Source: Solirubrobacter deserti
GTDB taxonomy: Bacteria > Actinomycetota > Thermoleophilia > Solirubrobacterales > Solirubrobacteraceae
Assembly (NCBI RefSeq): GCF_027587175.1
Contig: NZ_JAPCID010000009.1
Coordinates: 122,279 to 186,278 of the forward strand
Length of the DNA: 64,000 nucleotides
Direction: 5' to 3'
This document shows, piece after piece, positions 49,212 to 58,288 of the stretch. How positions within the stretch are numbered: the first letter of the stretch is position 1; each line of letters begins with the position of its first letter. A program made the position numbers and the translations under genes. The notes beneath the pieces are model-generated. The model was given only the letters and a program-made list of their open reading frames with translations, ran no database searches and was not told the origin of the DNA.

Positions 49212-50770
49212 TGGCCCGCACGCGTCGCCACGGCCCGCGCCGCTCGAACGCGTTCATCGGCCTGCTGGCCGTGGCCGTGATCGCGGTGATCATGTACTTC
49301 GGCTTCACCAAGGACATCCCGCTGAAGTCCGGCTTCGAGCTGCGCGCGCAGTTCCAGTCGGCGAACTCGATCCGGCCCAACTCGCCCGTGCGCATCGCGG
49401 GCGTGGAGGTCGGCAAGGTCAAGGCGGTCGAGCCGGTCGAGGGCTCCAACGACGCGATGCTCGTCATGGAGCTCAAGGACAGCGCGCTGCCGCTGCACGA
49501 GAACGCGACGGCCAAGATCCGCCCGCGCATCTTCCTCGAGGGCAACTTCTTCGTGGACCTCAAGCCGGGCACGCCGGGCTCCCCGCAGCTGGAGTCGGGG
49601 GACATGATCGCGGTCACGCAGACGGCCTCGCCGGTGCAGCTGGACGAGATCCTCACGTCGCTGCAGGCTGACTCGCGCGAGGACCTGACGAAGCTGCTCA
49701 AGGGCCTGAACACGACGCTCACGTCGGAGCCGACGGAGGAGCAGGACGCGGACTCGCACGAGCTCGCGCAGGGCGAGACGGCGGCCGAGTCCTTCAACGA
49801 CGCGCTGGACGACATCCCGGCCGCGGAGCGCTCCACGGCCCAGGTGCTCGAGGCGCTGATGGGCACCCAGCCGACGCGGGACATCAACCGCCTCATCCGC
49901 GGCACCGCCCGCACGGCGGAGGAGCTGAGCCGCTACGAGCAGTCGCTGCAGGACCTGATCACCAACCTGAACACGACCACCGCCGCGCTCGCGGGCGAGT
50001 CCGCGAACCTGCGCGCCTCCATCCGCGAGCTGCCGCCGACGCTGGCCGCGGCCAACAGCGCGTTCGACGCGTTGAACGCGGCGTTCCCGCCCACGCGCGC
50101 GTTCGCGACCGAGATCCGTCCGGGCGTGCGCGAGACGCCGGCGACGATCGAGGCCGCGTTCCCGTGGATCGAGCAGACCCGGGCGCTCGTGCAGCCCGAG
50201 GAGCTGGGCGGCCTGGCCGCGGAGCTCTCGCCGGCCACCGTCGACCTGGCGCGGCTGATCGACCGGGCCACCGAGCTGCTCCCGCAGGTCGACCTGCTGT
50301 CCAGGTGCGTGCGCGACGTCGTGCTGCCCGCCGGGGACCTGGTCGTCCAGGACGAGTTCACCAACGGCGAGGAGAACTACAAGGAGTTCTTCTACGCGCT
50401 GGTCGGCATCGCGGGCGAGGGCCAGAACTTCGACGGCAACGGCATGTACGTGCGCTTCCAGACCGGCGGCGGCTCGCAGACGCTGTCGCTGGGGCCGAAC
50501 TCGACGAGCCTCGGCGAGCTGTTCGGCAACTTCATCGAGGCGCCGCTCGGCAACCGGCCGGCGATGCCGCCCAAGAAGCCGACCTACCGCGACGACGTGC
50601 CGTGCCACACGCAGACGCTGCCGAACGTCAACGGCCCGCTGGCGGGCAAGACGGCGCCGGGCGGCGGGCCGACGGCGGCGGCCGCCAGGACCAAGCAGGA
50701 CAAGCTGCGCAAGGCCACCGAGCTGAAGGTCATCCGCCGCAAGCTCAACCCGTTCGGAGCGGGCAAGTGA
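49211..50770 (+). CDS. mceD: MCE-family lipid-transport protein, fourth of six
   Basis: A 519-residue MCE protein with basic N-terminus (ARTRRHGPRRSN), anchor helix ~14-31, MCE domain beginning FELRAQFQSANSIRPNSPVR, helical region with an acidic insert (EPTEEQDADSHE, about residue 175-190), Cys in LLSRCVRDVV and DDVPCHTQ, and a basic tail. The TGA overlaps the GTG of the next gene (GTGA). Confidence 0.92.
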   Translation: MARTRRHGPRRSNAFIGLLAVAVIAVIMYFGFTKDIPLKSGFELRAQFQSANSIRPNSPVRIAGVEVGKVKAVEPVEGSNDAMLVMELKDSALPLHENATAKIRPRIFLEGNFFVDLKPGTPGSPQLESGDMIAVTQTASPVQLDEILTSLQADSREDLTKLLKGLNTTLTSEPTEEQDADSHELAQGETAAESFNDALDDIPAAERSTAQVLEALMGTQPTRDINRLIRGTARTAEELSRYEQSLQDLITNLNTTTAALAGESANLRASIRELPPTLAAANSAFDALNAAFPPTRAFATEIRPGVRETPATIEAAFPWIEQTRALVQPEELGGLAAELSPATVDLARLIDRATELLPQVDLLSRCVRDVVLPAGDLVVQDEFTNGEENYKEFFYALVGIAGEGQNFDGNGMYVRFQTGGGSQTLSLGPNSTSLGELFGNFIEAPLGNRPAMPPKKPTYRDDVPCHTQTLPNVNGPLAGKTAPGGGPTAAAARTKQDKLRKATELKVIRRKLNPFGAGK

Positions 50771-52134
50771 CGGCGATCCGCAAGCACCTGCCGGACTTCC
50801 TGGCGATCCTCGGCCTGCTCGTCGTCGCGTTCGTGGTCTCGGTCTACATCCTCGACAAGCAGCGGCTCGCGCTGCCGCCGGGCGTGCCGGTCCTGGGCAA
50901 GGACTACTTCGAGATCGAGGCCGAGATGACGACGGCGCAGGCGGTCACGCCGGGCCAGGGCCAGACGGTCAACGTCGCAGGCGTCGAGGTGGGCGAGATC
51001 TCGTCGGTCAAGCTGCGCGACGGCAAGGCCATCATCGGCATGAAGATCCAGCGCAAGCACGACCGGATCTACCGCGACGCGTCGATCCTGCTGCGGCCGA
51101 AGACGGGCCTGAAGGACATGGTGGCCGAGCTCACGCCGGGCACCCCCGAGGCCGGCCGCCTGCAGGAGGGCGGCGTGATCCCGATCTCGCAGACGCTGCC
51201 GGACGTCAACCTCGACGAGATCCTCGCGGCGCTGGACGCGGACACCCGCGACTACCTGCTGCTGCTGCTCAACGACGGCGCGGAGGGCCTCGGGTCCGAG
51301 CGCAAGGGCCAGCAGCTCGCGCAGGCGATCCGCCGGCTGGAGCCGACCGCCAAGTACGCGCGCGAGATCAACGAGGGCCTGGCCGAACGGCGCGACCACC
51401 TGCGGCGCGTCGTGCACAACTTCTCGCTGCTGACCGAGGAGCTCGGCCAGCGCGACACCCAGCTCGCCAATTTCGTGCAGAACTCCAACGCCGTGTTCGA
51501 CACGCTGGCCCAGCAGGACGCGTCGCTGCAGGCCATCCTCCAGCGCCTGCCGGGCACGCTGCAGACGACGCAGACGACGCTCGGCAAGGTCGAGACGCTC
51601 GCCGACGTGCTCGGGCCGACGCTCGAGGACCTGCGTCCGGCGGCGCGCGCGCTCGGGCCTTCACTGCGCAAGACGCGCCCGTTCCTGCGCGAGTCGACGC
51701 CGGTCATCCGCGACGAGATCCGCCCGTTCACGCGCGCCGCGCTGCCGACGGTGCAGGAGCTGCGCCCGGCGATGCGCGACCTGGCGGAGGCGACGCCCGA
51801 CCTCACGGCCTCGGTGGGCGTCCTCAACCAGCTGCTCAACGCGGCCGCCTACAACCCGCCCGGCCAGGCGGAGGAGGGCATGCTGTTCTGGCAGGCGTGG
51901 GTCAACCACGCCGGCAACTCGCTGTTCTCCACGGCCGACTCGCACGGCCCGATCCGGCGCGGCCTGTTCCTGCTCTCCTGCAACTCCGCGCAGCTGCTGG
52001 ACGCGGTCGCGCAGGCCAACCCGCAGCTCGGCACGCTGGTCGAGCTGCTCAACGCGCCCGCGCAGCAGACGATCTGCCCGACCTCGACCCAGGGGCCCGC
52101 CGCGGGCGGCGGCGCTCCCGCGACGGGAGGCTGA
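50767..52134 (+). CDS. mceE: MCE-family lipid-transport protein, fifth of six
   Basis: A 455-residue MCE protein: anchor helix ~10-28, MCE domain beginning FEIEAEMTTAQAVTPGQGQT, with the conserved VNVAGVEVGEISSV, helical tunnel (~140-350) and Cys residues in LLSCNSAQLL and QTICPTS. Unlike mycobacterial MceE it has no lipobox. GTG start at 50767. Confidence 0.92.
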   Translation: MTAIRKHLPDFLAILGLLVVAFVVSVYILDKQRLALPPGVPVLGKDYFEIEAEMTTAQAVTPGQGQTVNVAGVEVGEISSVKLRDGKAIIGMKIQRKHDRIYRDASILLRPKTGLKDMVAELTPGTPEAGRLQEGGVIPISQTLPDVNLDEILAALDADTRDYLLLLLNDGAEGLGSERKGQQLAQAIRRLEPTAKYAREINEGLAERRDHLRRVVHNFSLLTEELGQRDTQLANFVQNSNAVFDTLAQQDASLQAILQRLPGTLQTTQTTLGKVETLADVLGPTLEDLRPAARALGPSLRKTRPFLRESTPVIRDEIRPFTRAALPTVQELRPAMRDLAEATPDLTASVGVLNQLLNAAAYNPPGQAEEGMLFWQAWVNHAGNSLFSTADSHGPIRRGLFLLSCNSAQLLDAVAQANPQLGTLVELLNAPAQQTICPTSTQGPAAGGGAPATGG

Positions 52135-52139
52135 CCGCG

Positions 52140-53768
52140 GTGGTCAAGGACGTTCCTTCCTTCGGCAAGATCGCGGCGATGGTGCTGTTCGCGCTGACGT
52201 GCTTTGGGCTGCTGCTGTTTCTGTGGCTCGCGTTCGGCGGGCCGGTGCCCCTGAAGCCGAAGGGCTACCGCTTCCACACGCAGTTCGCCGAGGTCGGCCA
52301 GCTCGCCACCGAGGCCGACGTGCGCATCAGCGGCGTGCCCGTCGGCAAGGTCAAGAAAATCACGCCCAACAAGCGCACGGGCGCCTCCGACGTCGAGATC
52401 CAGCTGCAGTCGCGCTACGCGCCGCTGCCGTCGGACGCGCGCGCGATCCTGCGCCAGAAGACGCTGCTGGGCGAGACCTACGTGGAGCTCACGCCGGGGC
52501 GCAATGACGCGGAGCCGATCGCCGAGGGCGGGGCGCTGGCGTCCACGCAGGTGTCCGAGACCGTCGAGCTGGACGAGATCCTGCGTTCCTTCGATCCGGA
52601 GACGCGCGCGAACTTCCAGGATTGGATGCAAACTCAAGCTCAGGCCATCGGCGATGGCCGCGGGCGCGACTTGAATGACGCGTTGGGAAACCTGGCGCCG
52701 TTCGCCGACGACACGGCGACGATCGTCGACGTGCTCAACCGCCAGGAGGAGGCGCTCTCCCAGCTGGTGGCCAACACGGGCGTCGTGTTCGGCGCGCTCA
52801 ACGAGCGCGACACGCAGCTGCGGTCGCTGATCGAGAACTCCAACAGCGTGTTCGCGGCGACGGCCGCGCGCGACGAGGACCTGCAGGCCGCGTTCCGCGC
52901 GCTGCCGACGTTCGAGGACGAGTCGCGGCAGACGTTCGAGCGCCTGGACGAGTTCCAGCGCGAGACCGACCCGCTCGTCACGCAGCTGCGGCCCGCGGCG
53001 CGCGAGCTGTCGCCGACGCTGCGCGACCTGCAGGACGTCGCGCCGGACCTCAAGAACCTGCTCGAGCAGCTGGACCCGCTGATCGAGGCCTCCAAGGAGG
53101 GCTTCCCGGCCGCCGAGCAGGTGCTCGTGGACACGCGGCCCACGCTCGGCCAGCTCGTGCCCGCGACCGCTCAGCTCACGCCCGCGGTCGACTTCATCGG
53201 GCTCTACAAGCGCGAGCTGACGTCGTTCTTCGCCAACGCGGGCTCGGCCACGCAGGCGCGCGACGCGCGCACCGGCCTGCACTACCTGCGCACCAGCAAC
53301 CCGCTGAACCCGGAGAACCTGGCGGTGTATCCGCGCCGGCTGCCGACCAACCGGCCGAACCCGTACACGTTGCCGGGGCACTTCGACCAGATCAACTCCG
53401 GGCTGGCGGTGTACGAGGACCGCCAGTGCTCGTCGGGGACGCAGATCCCGTCCCTGACCAACCTGCCGATCGACCTGGTCAACGACGTGATCGCGCCCGT
53501 GCCGTCGCCGGTCCCGACCGTCCAGCCGGTGATCCCGGGGCTGCCGCTGCCGCCCATCAACCTGCCGCCGATCCCGCAGATCCCGCTCACGCCCGAGCAG
53601 GCGGCGACGCTGATCCCGACCGAGCTGCTCGACCGCATCCAGCAGTTCGCGTTCGGCGGGGTGGGCAACGCCGGCCTGGTGGCGCCGCCGTGCCGCAAGC
53701 AGGGGCCGTTCGAGTTCGGCGGCGAGCGCACGCAGTACCCGCACGTGAACGCGCGCGACGACGGGTAG
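52140..53768 (+). CDS. mceF: MCE-family lipid-transport protein, sixth of six
   Basis: A 542-residue MCE protein: anchor helix ~12-33 (no canonical lipobox around its Cys), MCE domain beginning YRFHTQFAEVGQLATEADVR, helical tunnel (~150-360), then a C-terminal Pro-rich stretch (GLPLPPINLPPIPQIPLTP) and Cys in DRQCSSG and PPCRKQG. GTG start at 52140, 5 bases after the previous stop. The Pro-rich part may reach the wall or contact the MMPL protein encoded next. Confidence 0.91.
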   Translation: MVKDVPSFGKIAAMVLFALTCFGLLLFLWLAFGGPVPLKPKGYRFHTQFAEVGQLATEADVRISGVPVGKVKKITPNKRTGASDVEIQLQSRYAPLPSDARAILRQKTLLGETYVELTPGRNDAEPIAEGGALASTQVSETVELDEILRSFDPETRANFQDWMQTQAQAIGDGRGRDLNDALGNLAPFADDTATIVDVLNRQEEALSQLVANTGVVFGALNERDTQLRSLIENSNSVFAATAARDEDLQAAFRALPTFEDESRQTFERLDEFQRETDPLVTQLRPAARELSPTLRDLQDVAPDLKNLLEQLDPLIEASKEGFPAAEQVLVDTRPTLGQLVPATAQLTPAVDFIGLYKRELTSFFANAGSATQARDARTGLHYLRTSNPLNPENLAVYPRRLPTNRPNPYTLPGHFDQINSGLAVYEDRQCSSGTQIPSLTNLPIDLVNDVIAPVPSPVPTVQPVIPGLPLPPINLPPIPQIPLTPEQAATLIPTELLDRIQQFAFGGVGNAGLVAPPCRKQGPFEFGGERTQYPHVNARDDG

Positions 53769-53772
53769 CTCG

Positions 53773-56256
53773 ATGCGCGCGATCGTCGTTGCTCTCGTGC
53801 TCGTCGTTGCGGGTGCGGCGCTGGCCACGCGGCTGGATGTGAGCGCGTCGACGGGCTCGCTGGTCGGCGGCGGCAACGAGTCCGGGCAGGCGACCGAGAA
53901 GGCGCGCGAGCGCTTCGGCGACGACGCCGTGTACGTGCTCGTGCGCGGCGATCTGCCGCGGATGGTGCTCACGTCCGACCTCAACCGGCTGCTGGGGCTC
54001 GAGGGCTGTCTGTCCGGGAACCTGCCCGCGGGCGCGACGCCGCCGGGCGGGGCGGGCTCGCCATGCGACAAGATCGCGGCCGCCGATCGCGTGCACGTCG
54101 TGTACGGGCCGGGGACGTTCATCAACTCGTCGGTCAACGAGCTCACCGCGCAGCTGCAGGGGCGCACGCGCGAGCGGGCGGCGCAGGCCGACCGGGCGCG
54201 GGAGGCGGCTTCGAAGCTGGCGCGAGCCGACGGGAAGTCCGCAGCCGAGGCGCGGCGGCTCGGCCAGGAGGCGGAGAAGCTCGTCTACGCGCAGTTCGCG
54301 TCCGAGTTGCTGGCGATGAACGCCAAGTACGGGCTCAACCTGACGGGCGCGCCGAAGCTCAACGACCCCGACTTCGTCTACCAGCTGGTATTCGACCCCT
54401 CGCGCGGGGAGCGCACGCCGAAAGCGCGCTTCGCGTACCTGTTCCCTTCGCCGGAGTCGGCGCTGATCTCGGTGCGGCTCAACGCCGGCCTGAGCGAGGA
54501 GGAGCGCGCGGAGGCCGTGGCGCTGGTGCGGGACGCGGTCGCCATGCCGGAGTGGAAGCTGGAGAGCGGCGGGAACTACGTGGTGACGGGCGTGCCCGTG
54601 CTCGCGGACGAGCTCACGGGCGTACTCGCGGGCTCGACACTGCGGCTGTTGCTGGTGGGTGTGGCGGTGATGGCGCTGGTGCTCGCGTTGCTGTTCCGCG
54701 CGCGGCTGCGGCTGCTGCCGCTGATGGTCGCGCTGGGGACGGTCTCGATCGTGTTCGGCGCCCTCGCGCTGCTCGGACTGCCGCTGACGATGGCGTCGAT
54801 CGCGGTGCTGCCGGTCCTGCTGGGGTTGGCGGTCGACTACGCGATCCAGTTCCAGGCGGGGAACTCGCGGCGGGTGATCAGCACCGCCGCCCTGGCGACC
54901 GCGGTCGGCTTCCTGATCCTGCTGCTCTCGCCCGTGCCGATGGTGCGCGGGTTCGGGGCGCTGCTCGTCGTCGGCGTCGGTGTGGCGCTGGCGTTGACGT
55001 TCACGGCGGGCGCCGCGGTGCTGCGGCGGCCACCGGCGCGGGGCGGGTTCGCGCGGGCGCTGCGCGGCGCCGGCGAGCTCGTCAACGTGGTCCGGCTCCC
55101 ACGGCTGCGCGTGGAGCGGCCGTTGCGGTGGGTCGTGGCCAACGCGCGCGCGGTGCTGGTCGCGGCGGTGCTGCTGGCCGTCGGCGGGTGGGTGCTGGAC
55201 TCGCGGATCGCGATCGAGTCCGAGCTGCAGAAGCTCGTGCCGCAGTCGCTCGCGGCCGTCCAGGACCTGGATGCGCTGCAGCGTTCGACGGGCACGGCGG
55301 GGGAGATCGACGTCCTCGTAGAGGGCGAGGACCTCACCGATCCCGCCGTGGTGCGCTGGATGCGCGACTACCAGAACGAGATCCTGCTGCGCAACGGCTA
55401 CAGCGCCGAGCAGGGCTGTGCCGGCGCCGCGCTGTGCCCGGCGCTGTCGCTCCCGGACCTGTTCCGGACGCCGGAGCTGTCGGCGACGCGCGAGCAGGTG
55501 CGCGCGTTGCTGGACGCCGTGCCGCCGTACCTGTCGCAGGCGGCGATCTCGGCCGACCGCAAGACGGCGGTGCTGGCCTTCGGGCTGCGGCTGCAGTCGC
55601 TGGAGGGGCAGCGCGAGGTGATCGAGGGGATGCGCTCACGGCTCGACCCGCCCGAAGGTGTGCGCGCGACGCTGGCCGGGCTGCCGGTGCTGGCGGCGGA
55701 CGCCAACCACGCGATGAGCGATCCGCTGCGGAGGCTGCTGCTCGTCGTCGCGGGGTTGCTGGCGGTCGCTTTGGCGCTCTTCGCGGTGTACCGCTCGTGG
55801 GCCCGGGCGTGGGTGCCGCTCGTGCCGATCGCGCTGGCCACGGGGTGGTCGGCGCTGGTGCTGTTCGTGGCCGGCGTGCCGCTGAATCCGCTGTCGGCGG
55901 CGTTGAGCGCACTCGTGATCGCGATCTCGACGGAGTTCTCGGTGCTGCTCTCGGCCCGGTACGTGGATGAGCGGCGCGCGGGCTTGGACCCGGCGGAGGC
56001 GCTGCGGCGGACCTACCGGGTGACGGGCGCGGCGGTGCTCGCGTCGGGCGTGACCGCGATCGCGGGCTTTGCCGTGCTGATCGCCTCGGATGTGGCCATG
56101 CTGCGGGACTTCGGGCTCGTGACGGTGCTCAACCTCGCGGTGTCGCTGGTGGGCGTGCTGGCGGTGCTCCCGGCGGTGCTGGTGCTGGCCGAGCGCGGCG
56201 AGCTGCTGCCGCGCCGCCGCGTGCGCCGCCGCCGGCGCCGGGCCGTCGCGGCGTGA
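53773..56256 (+). CDS. MMPL/RND-family lipid transporter
   Basis: An 827-residue RND-type membrane protein with about 11-12 helices in two halves: helix 1 (~3-20), an extracytoplasmic domain with a charged coiled segment (~115-165), five helices (~290-420), a second domain, and five helices near 650-810. MMPL landmarks: LLGLAVDYAIQFQAGN in the first half and ISTEFSVLLSARYVDE in the second, where Asp and Glu lie in the proton-relay helices. It starts 4 bases after mceF, so the Mce importer and an MMPL exporter-type pump are co-expressed. Substrate presumably a lipid or hopanoid-like molecule. Confidence 0.9.
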   Translation: MRAIVVALVLVVAGAALATRLDVSASTGSLVGGGNESGQATEKARERFGDDAVYVLVRGDLPRMVLTSDLNRLLGLEGCLSGNLPAGATPPGGAGSPCDKIAAADRVHVVYGPGTFINSSVNELTAQLQGRTRERAAQADRAREAASKLARADGKSAAEARRLGQEAEKLVYAQFASELLAMNAKYGLNLTGAPKLNDPDFVYQLVFDPSRGERTPKARFAYLFPSPESALISVRLNAGLSEEERAEAVALVRDAVAMPEWKLESGGNYVVTGVPVLADELTGVLAGSTLRLLLVGVAVMALVLALLFRARLRLLPLMVALGTVSIVFGALALLGLPLTMASIAVLPVLLGLAVDYAIQFQAGNSRRVISTAALATAVGFLILLLSPVPMVRGFGALLVVGVGVALALTFTAGAAVLRRPPARGGFARALRGAGELVNVVRLPRLRVERPLRWVVANARAVLVAAVLLAVGGWVLDSRIAIESELQKLVPQSLAAVQDLDALQRSTGTAGEIDVLVEGEDLTDPAVVRWMRDYQNEILLRNGYSAEQGCAGAALCPALSLPDLFRTPELSATREQVRALLDAVPPYLSQAAISADRKTAVLAFGLRLQSLEGQREVIEGMRSRLDPPEGVRATLAGLPVLAADANHAMSDPLRRLLLVVAGLLAVALALFAVYRSWARAWVPLVPIALATGWSALVLFVAGVPLNPLSAALSALVIAISTEFSVLLSARYVDERRAGLDPAEALRRTYRVTGAAVLASGVTAIAGFAVLIASDVAMLRDFGLVTVLNLAVSLVGVLAVLPAVLVLAERGELLPRRRVRRRRRRAVAA

Positions 56257-56843
56257 AGCGCCCCGGCGTCCTGATCGTGATCTTCGTGGGCGCGCTGCTC
56301 ATGTTCATCACGTTCAACACGATCGTCACCGAGTCCGAGGGCTCGCGCGGGCTCGAGGCCGGCGACGAGCTGCCGCCGTTCGCGATGCCGTTGTCGACCT
56401 CGCCGTGCCGCGGCCGCTGCGACGCCAACGTCGCCACCGGCGAGGGCCAGGGCGCGGCCGGCGCGCGGCCGGCGTGCGCGGTGCGGGGCCCGGAGATCCT
56501 CAACGTGTGCGAGCTCCGCGAGGCTGGCCCGTTCGTGCTCGCGTTCGTGTTTCACCCCGTCGACCGCTGCCGCGCGCAGCTGCCGGTGCTCGAACGCGTC
56601 GCCGCCCGGCATCGGGGCCTACGGTTCCGCGTGATCGCCGTGCGCGCGAACGCCGCGGAGGCGCGCGGATTGAAGTCGAACCTGCCGGTCGGCTACGACA
56701 ACGACGGGGCGGTCGCGAACGAGTACGCGGTCGTCGTGTGCCCGACCATCACCTACGTCGCGGCCGGCGGGCGCGTCGTGGGGTCGACCGTGGGCTCGCA
56801 GACCGAGGCGCAGGTCGAGGAGTGGGTGCGCCGGATTGAGTGA
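56253..56843 (+). CDS. Membrane-anchored thioredoxin-fold protein without CxxC
   Basis: A 196-residue protein with one N-terminal helix (~5-22) and a redoxin/TlpA-like domain outside the membrane: FVLAFVFHPVDRCRAQLPVL in the place of the WCxPC strand-helix and VVVCPTITYVAAGGRVVG in place of the cis-Pro loop. Only one Cys remains at the active-site helix (DRC), and another precedes the cis-Pro. Further Cys pairs lie at ~50-85. GTG start overlaps the MMPL stop. Possibly a reductase or chaperone for the Cys-containing MCE C-termini; inference from operon position. Confidence 0.75.
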   Translation: MKRPGVLIVIFVGALLMFITFNTIVTESEGSRGLEAGDELPPFAMPLSTSPCRGRCDANVATGEGQGAAGARPACAVRGPEILNVCELREAGPFVLAFVFHPVDRCRAQLPVLERVAARHRGLRFRVIAVRANAAEARGLKSNLPVGYDNDGAVANEYAVVVCPTITYVAAGGRVVGSTVGSQTEAQVEEWVRRIE

Positions 56844-57297
56844 GCTGTCGCTCGTGTGCCGCAGGGTGTCGGTGAGTGCTCGCCGCTCGCCGGCGGACGT
56901 GCGCGCCCGGCTGCGCGGGCTCGCGGATCGCATTCCGCGCATCGCCCCTGACCCGTACGCGATCGCGATGCGGCGGCTCGGCATCGACGCGCCCACCCCG
57001 GCCGAAGCCGTGTTGCGCGACCGGCTCGTGCGGGGCGGCTACCGCTCGCGCGGGCTGCTGCCGGACGCGCTGCTGATCGCCACGGTCGAGACCGGCGTGG
57101 GCGTCTGGGTCACCGACGCGGATCAACTGCGCATCGAGGGCGGTGAGCTCGTCGGCGCCGGTCTCCGCGTGCCGCTGTTCACCACGCCGCCGCGGCCCTC
57201 TTCGTCGCGCGTCACGCTCTTCGGCGTCGTCGTCCCGGGTGTGGCCGCCGGCGTCGTGGAGGAAGCGGTCTGGATCGCCGCGGACCTCATCGAGTGA
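56836..57297 (+). CDS. Small protein resembling a B3/B4 (PheT-like) domain
   Basis: A 153-residue cytosolic protein. Segments MRRLGIDAPTPAEAVLRDRL and LLPDALLIATVETGVGVWVTD resemble the B3/B4 domain found in phenylalanyl-tRNA synthetase beta chains and in stand-alone tRNA-editing-like proteins. The match is by eye and moderate. TTG start at 56836, overlapping the previous gene by 8 bases, so it is the last gene of the Mce operon. Its stop codon lies within a 22-bp palindrome. Role with the transporter is unclear. Confidence 0.6.
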   Translation: MSELSLVCRRVSVSARRSPADVRARLRGLADRIPRIAPDPYAIAMRRLGIDAPTPAEAVLRDRLVRGGYRSRGLLPDALLIATVETGVGVWVTDADQLRIEGGELVGAGLRVPLFTTPPRPSSSRVTLFGVVVPGVAAGVVEEAVWIAADLIE

Positions 57298-57336
57298 TCG
57301 ATTGGTCAACCAGCGGTTGACCAATCGATCACTCGA
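57290..57336. terminator. 22-bp perfect palindrome carrying the stop codons of both convergent genes
   Basis: Bases 57290-57311 pair perfectly with 57315-57336 around the loop AGC. The plus-strand TGA (57295-57297) and the minus-strand TGA (57331-57329) both lie in the stem at mirrored positions, so the two genes end with the same bases read from either strand. AT content is higher than its surroundings. Likely a bidirectional terminator. Confidence 0.85.
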
Positions 57337-58288
57337 GCGCTGCGAGCAGCCGGTCCGTCGCTGCGGCGTCGCGGAGGGTGACCCGCACGTGCTCCGACGA
57401 GCCCCACGCGGACCCGGGCGCCACGTAGACGCCGGCTGCCGCGAGCTGCGCCGCGTCTGCGCGGAGCCACACGTACGGGCCGACGCCCGGCGTCACGCGG
57501 TCGCCCAACGCCGCTGCTAGCCGCGCGCGCTCCCTCGCCACCTGCTCGCGCCGCCGCGCGACGCTCGCCGCTCCGTGCTCCACCGCCCACAGCGCGCCGG
57601 CCACGGCCGCGGCGCCCACGCCGCCGGCCGGCGCCAGCGGCAGCTCGACGCCGGTTCCCAGCACCGCGTACCCCACGCGGAACCCCGCCATCGCGTGGCC
57701 CTTCGAGAACGACCGCACCTGGATCACGCGCGGGTGGTCGACGATCGGCGCGTCCTCGGCGAAGTCCGCGAGCGCCTCGTCGACGATCAGCCAGTCGTCG
57801 CCGCCAGCGAACGACGTCACCGCGCCGCTCGGGTCGGCGGGCGTGGTCAGCACCGTCGTGCGTTCCGGGGCGATCCCCGCCACGGGCACGGGCGTCGCGC
57901 CCGCCGCTTCGACCAGCGCGGGCAGTCGCTGCCAGCCCGGCCAGACGACCGCCACCTCCTTACCGGTGGTGTTCCGGAGCGCCGCGCGCAGGAGCTCGCC
58001 GGCGCCATGGCCCACCACGACCCGGCCCGGATCGATGTCGTGCAGCCGCGCGATCGCGTCGCGCAAGGGCGCCACGTCGGCGTAGTCATTGACCGCCCGG
58101 CGCAGCGCGAACGTCGCCGCGTTCACGAGCTCCGGGTGCGGCGGCCCGTGCCACGCCGAGCCCGACAGGTCCAGCGGCGGCTCGGCCACCAAGGCCCGCT
58201 CCGCGTCACGGCGCGCGCGCAGCTCGGCGCTCACCTCTTCCGGCGAAAGCTCGTCGAACTGGCGGTAGTAGCGCAGCAGGCGCCGCAT
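57329..58288 (-). CDS. PLP-dependent aminotransferase, class I/II (HisC-like)
   Basis: A 319-residue fold-type I aminotransferase, shorter than usual (about 350-400). Seen: VVVGHGAGELLRAAL (cofactor phosphate turn), DDWLIVDEALADF with the Asp that binds the pyridine nitrogen, and RSFSKGHAMAGFRVGY with PLP Lys196; the C-terminal SSEHVRVTLRD has the carboxylate-binding Arg. Closest in layout to histidinol-phosphate/CobD-type enzymes. Start ATG 58288 shares a base with the upstream gene stop (TGATG). Not near his or cobalamin genes, so the substrate is open. Confidence 0.83.
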   Translation of the reverse strand: MRRLLRYYRQFDELSPEEVSAELRARRDAERALVAEPPLDLSGSAWHGPPHPELVNAATFALRRAVNDYADVAPLRDAIARLHDIDPGRVVVGHGAGELLRAALRNTTGKEVAVVWPGWQRLPALVEAAGATPVPVAGIAPERTTVLTTPADPSGAVTSFAGGDDWLIVDEALADFAEDAPIVDHPRVIQVRSFSKGHAMAGFRVGYAVLGTGVELPLAPAGGVGAAAVAGALWAVEHGAASVARRREQVARERARLAAALGDRVTPGVGPYVWLRADAAQLAAAGVYVAPGSAWGSSEHVRVTLRDAAATDRLLAALE

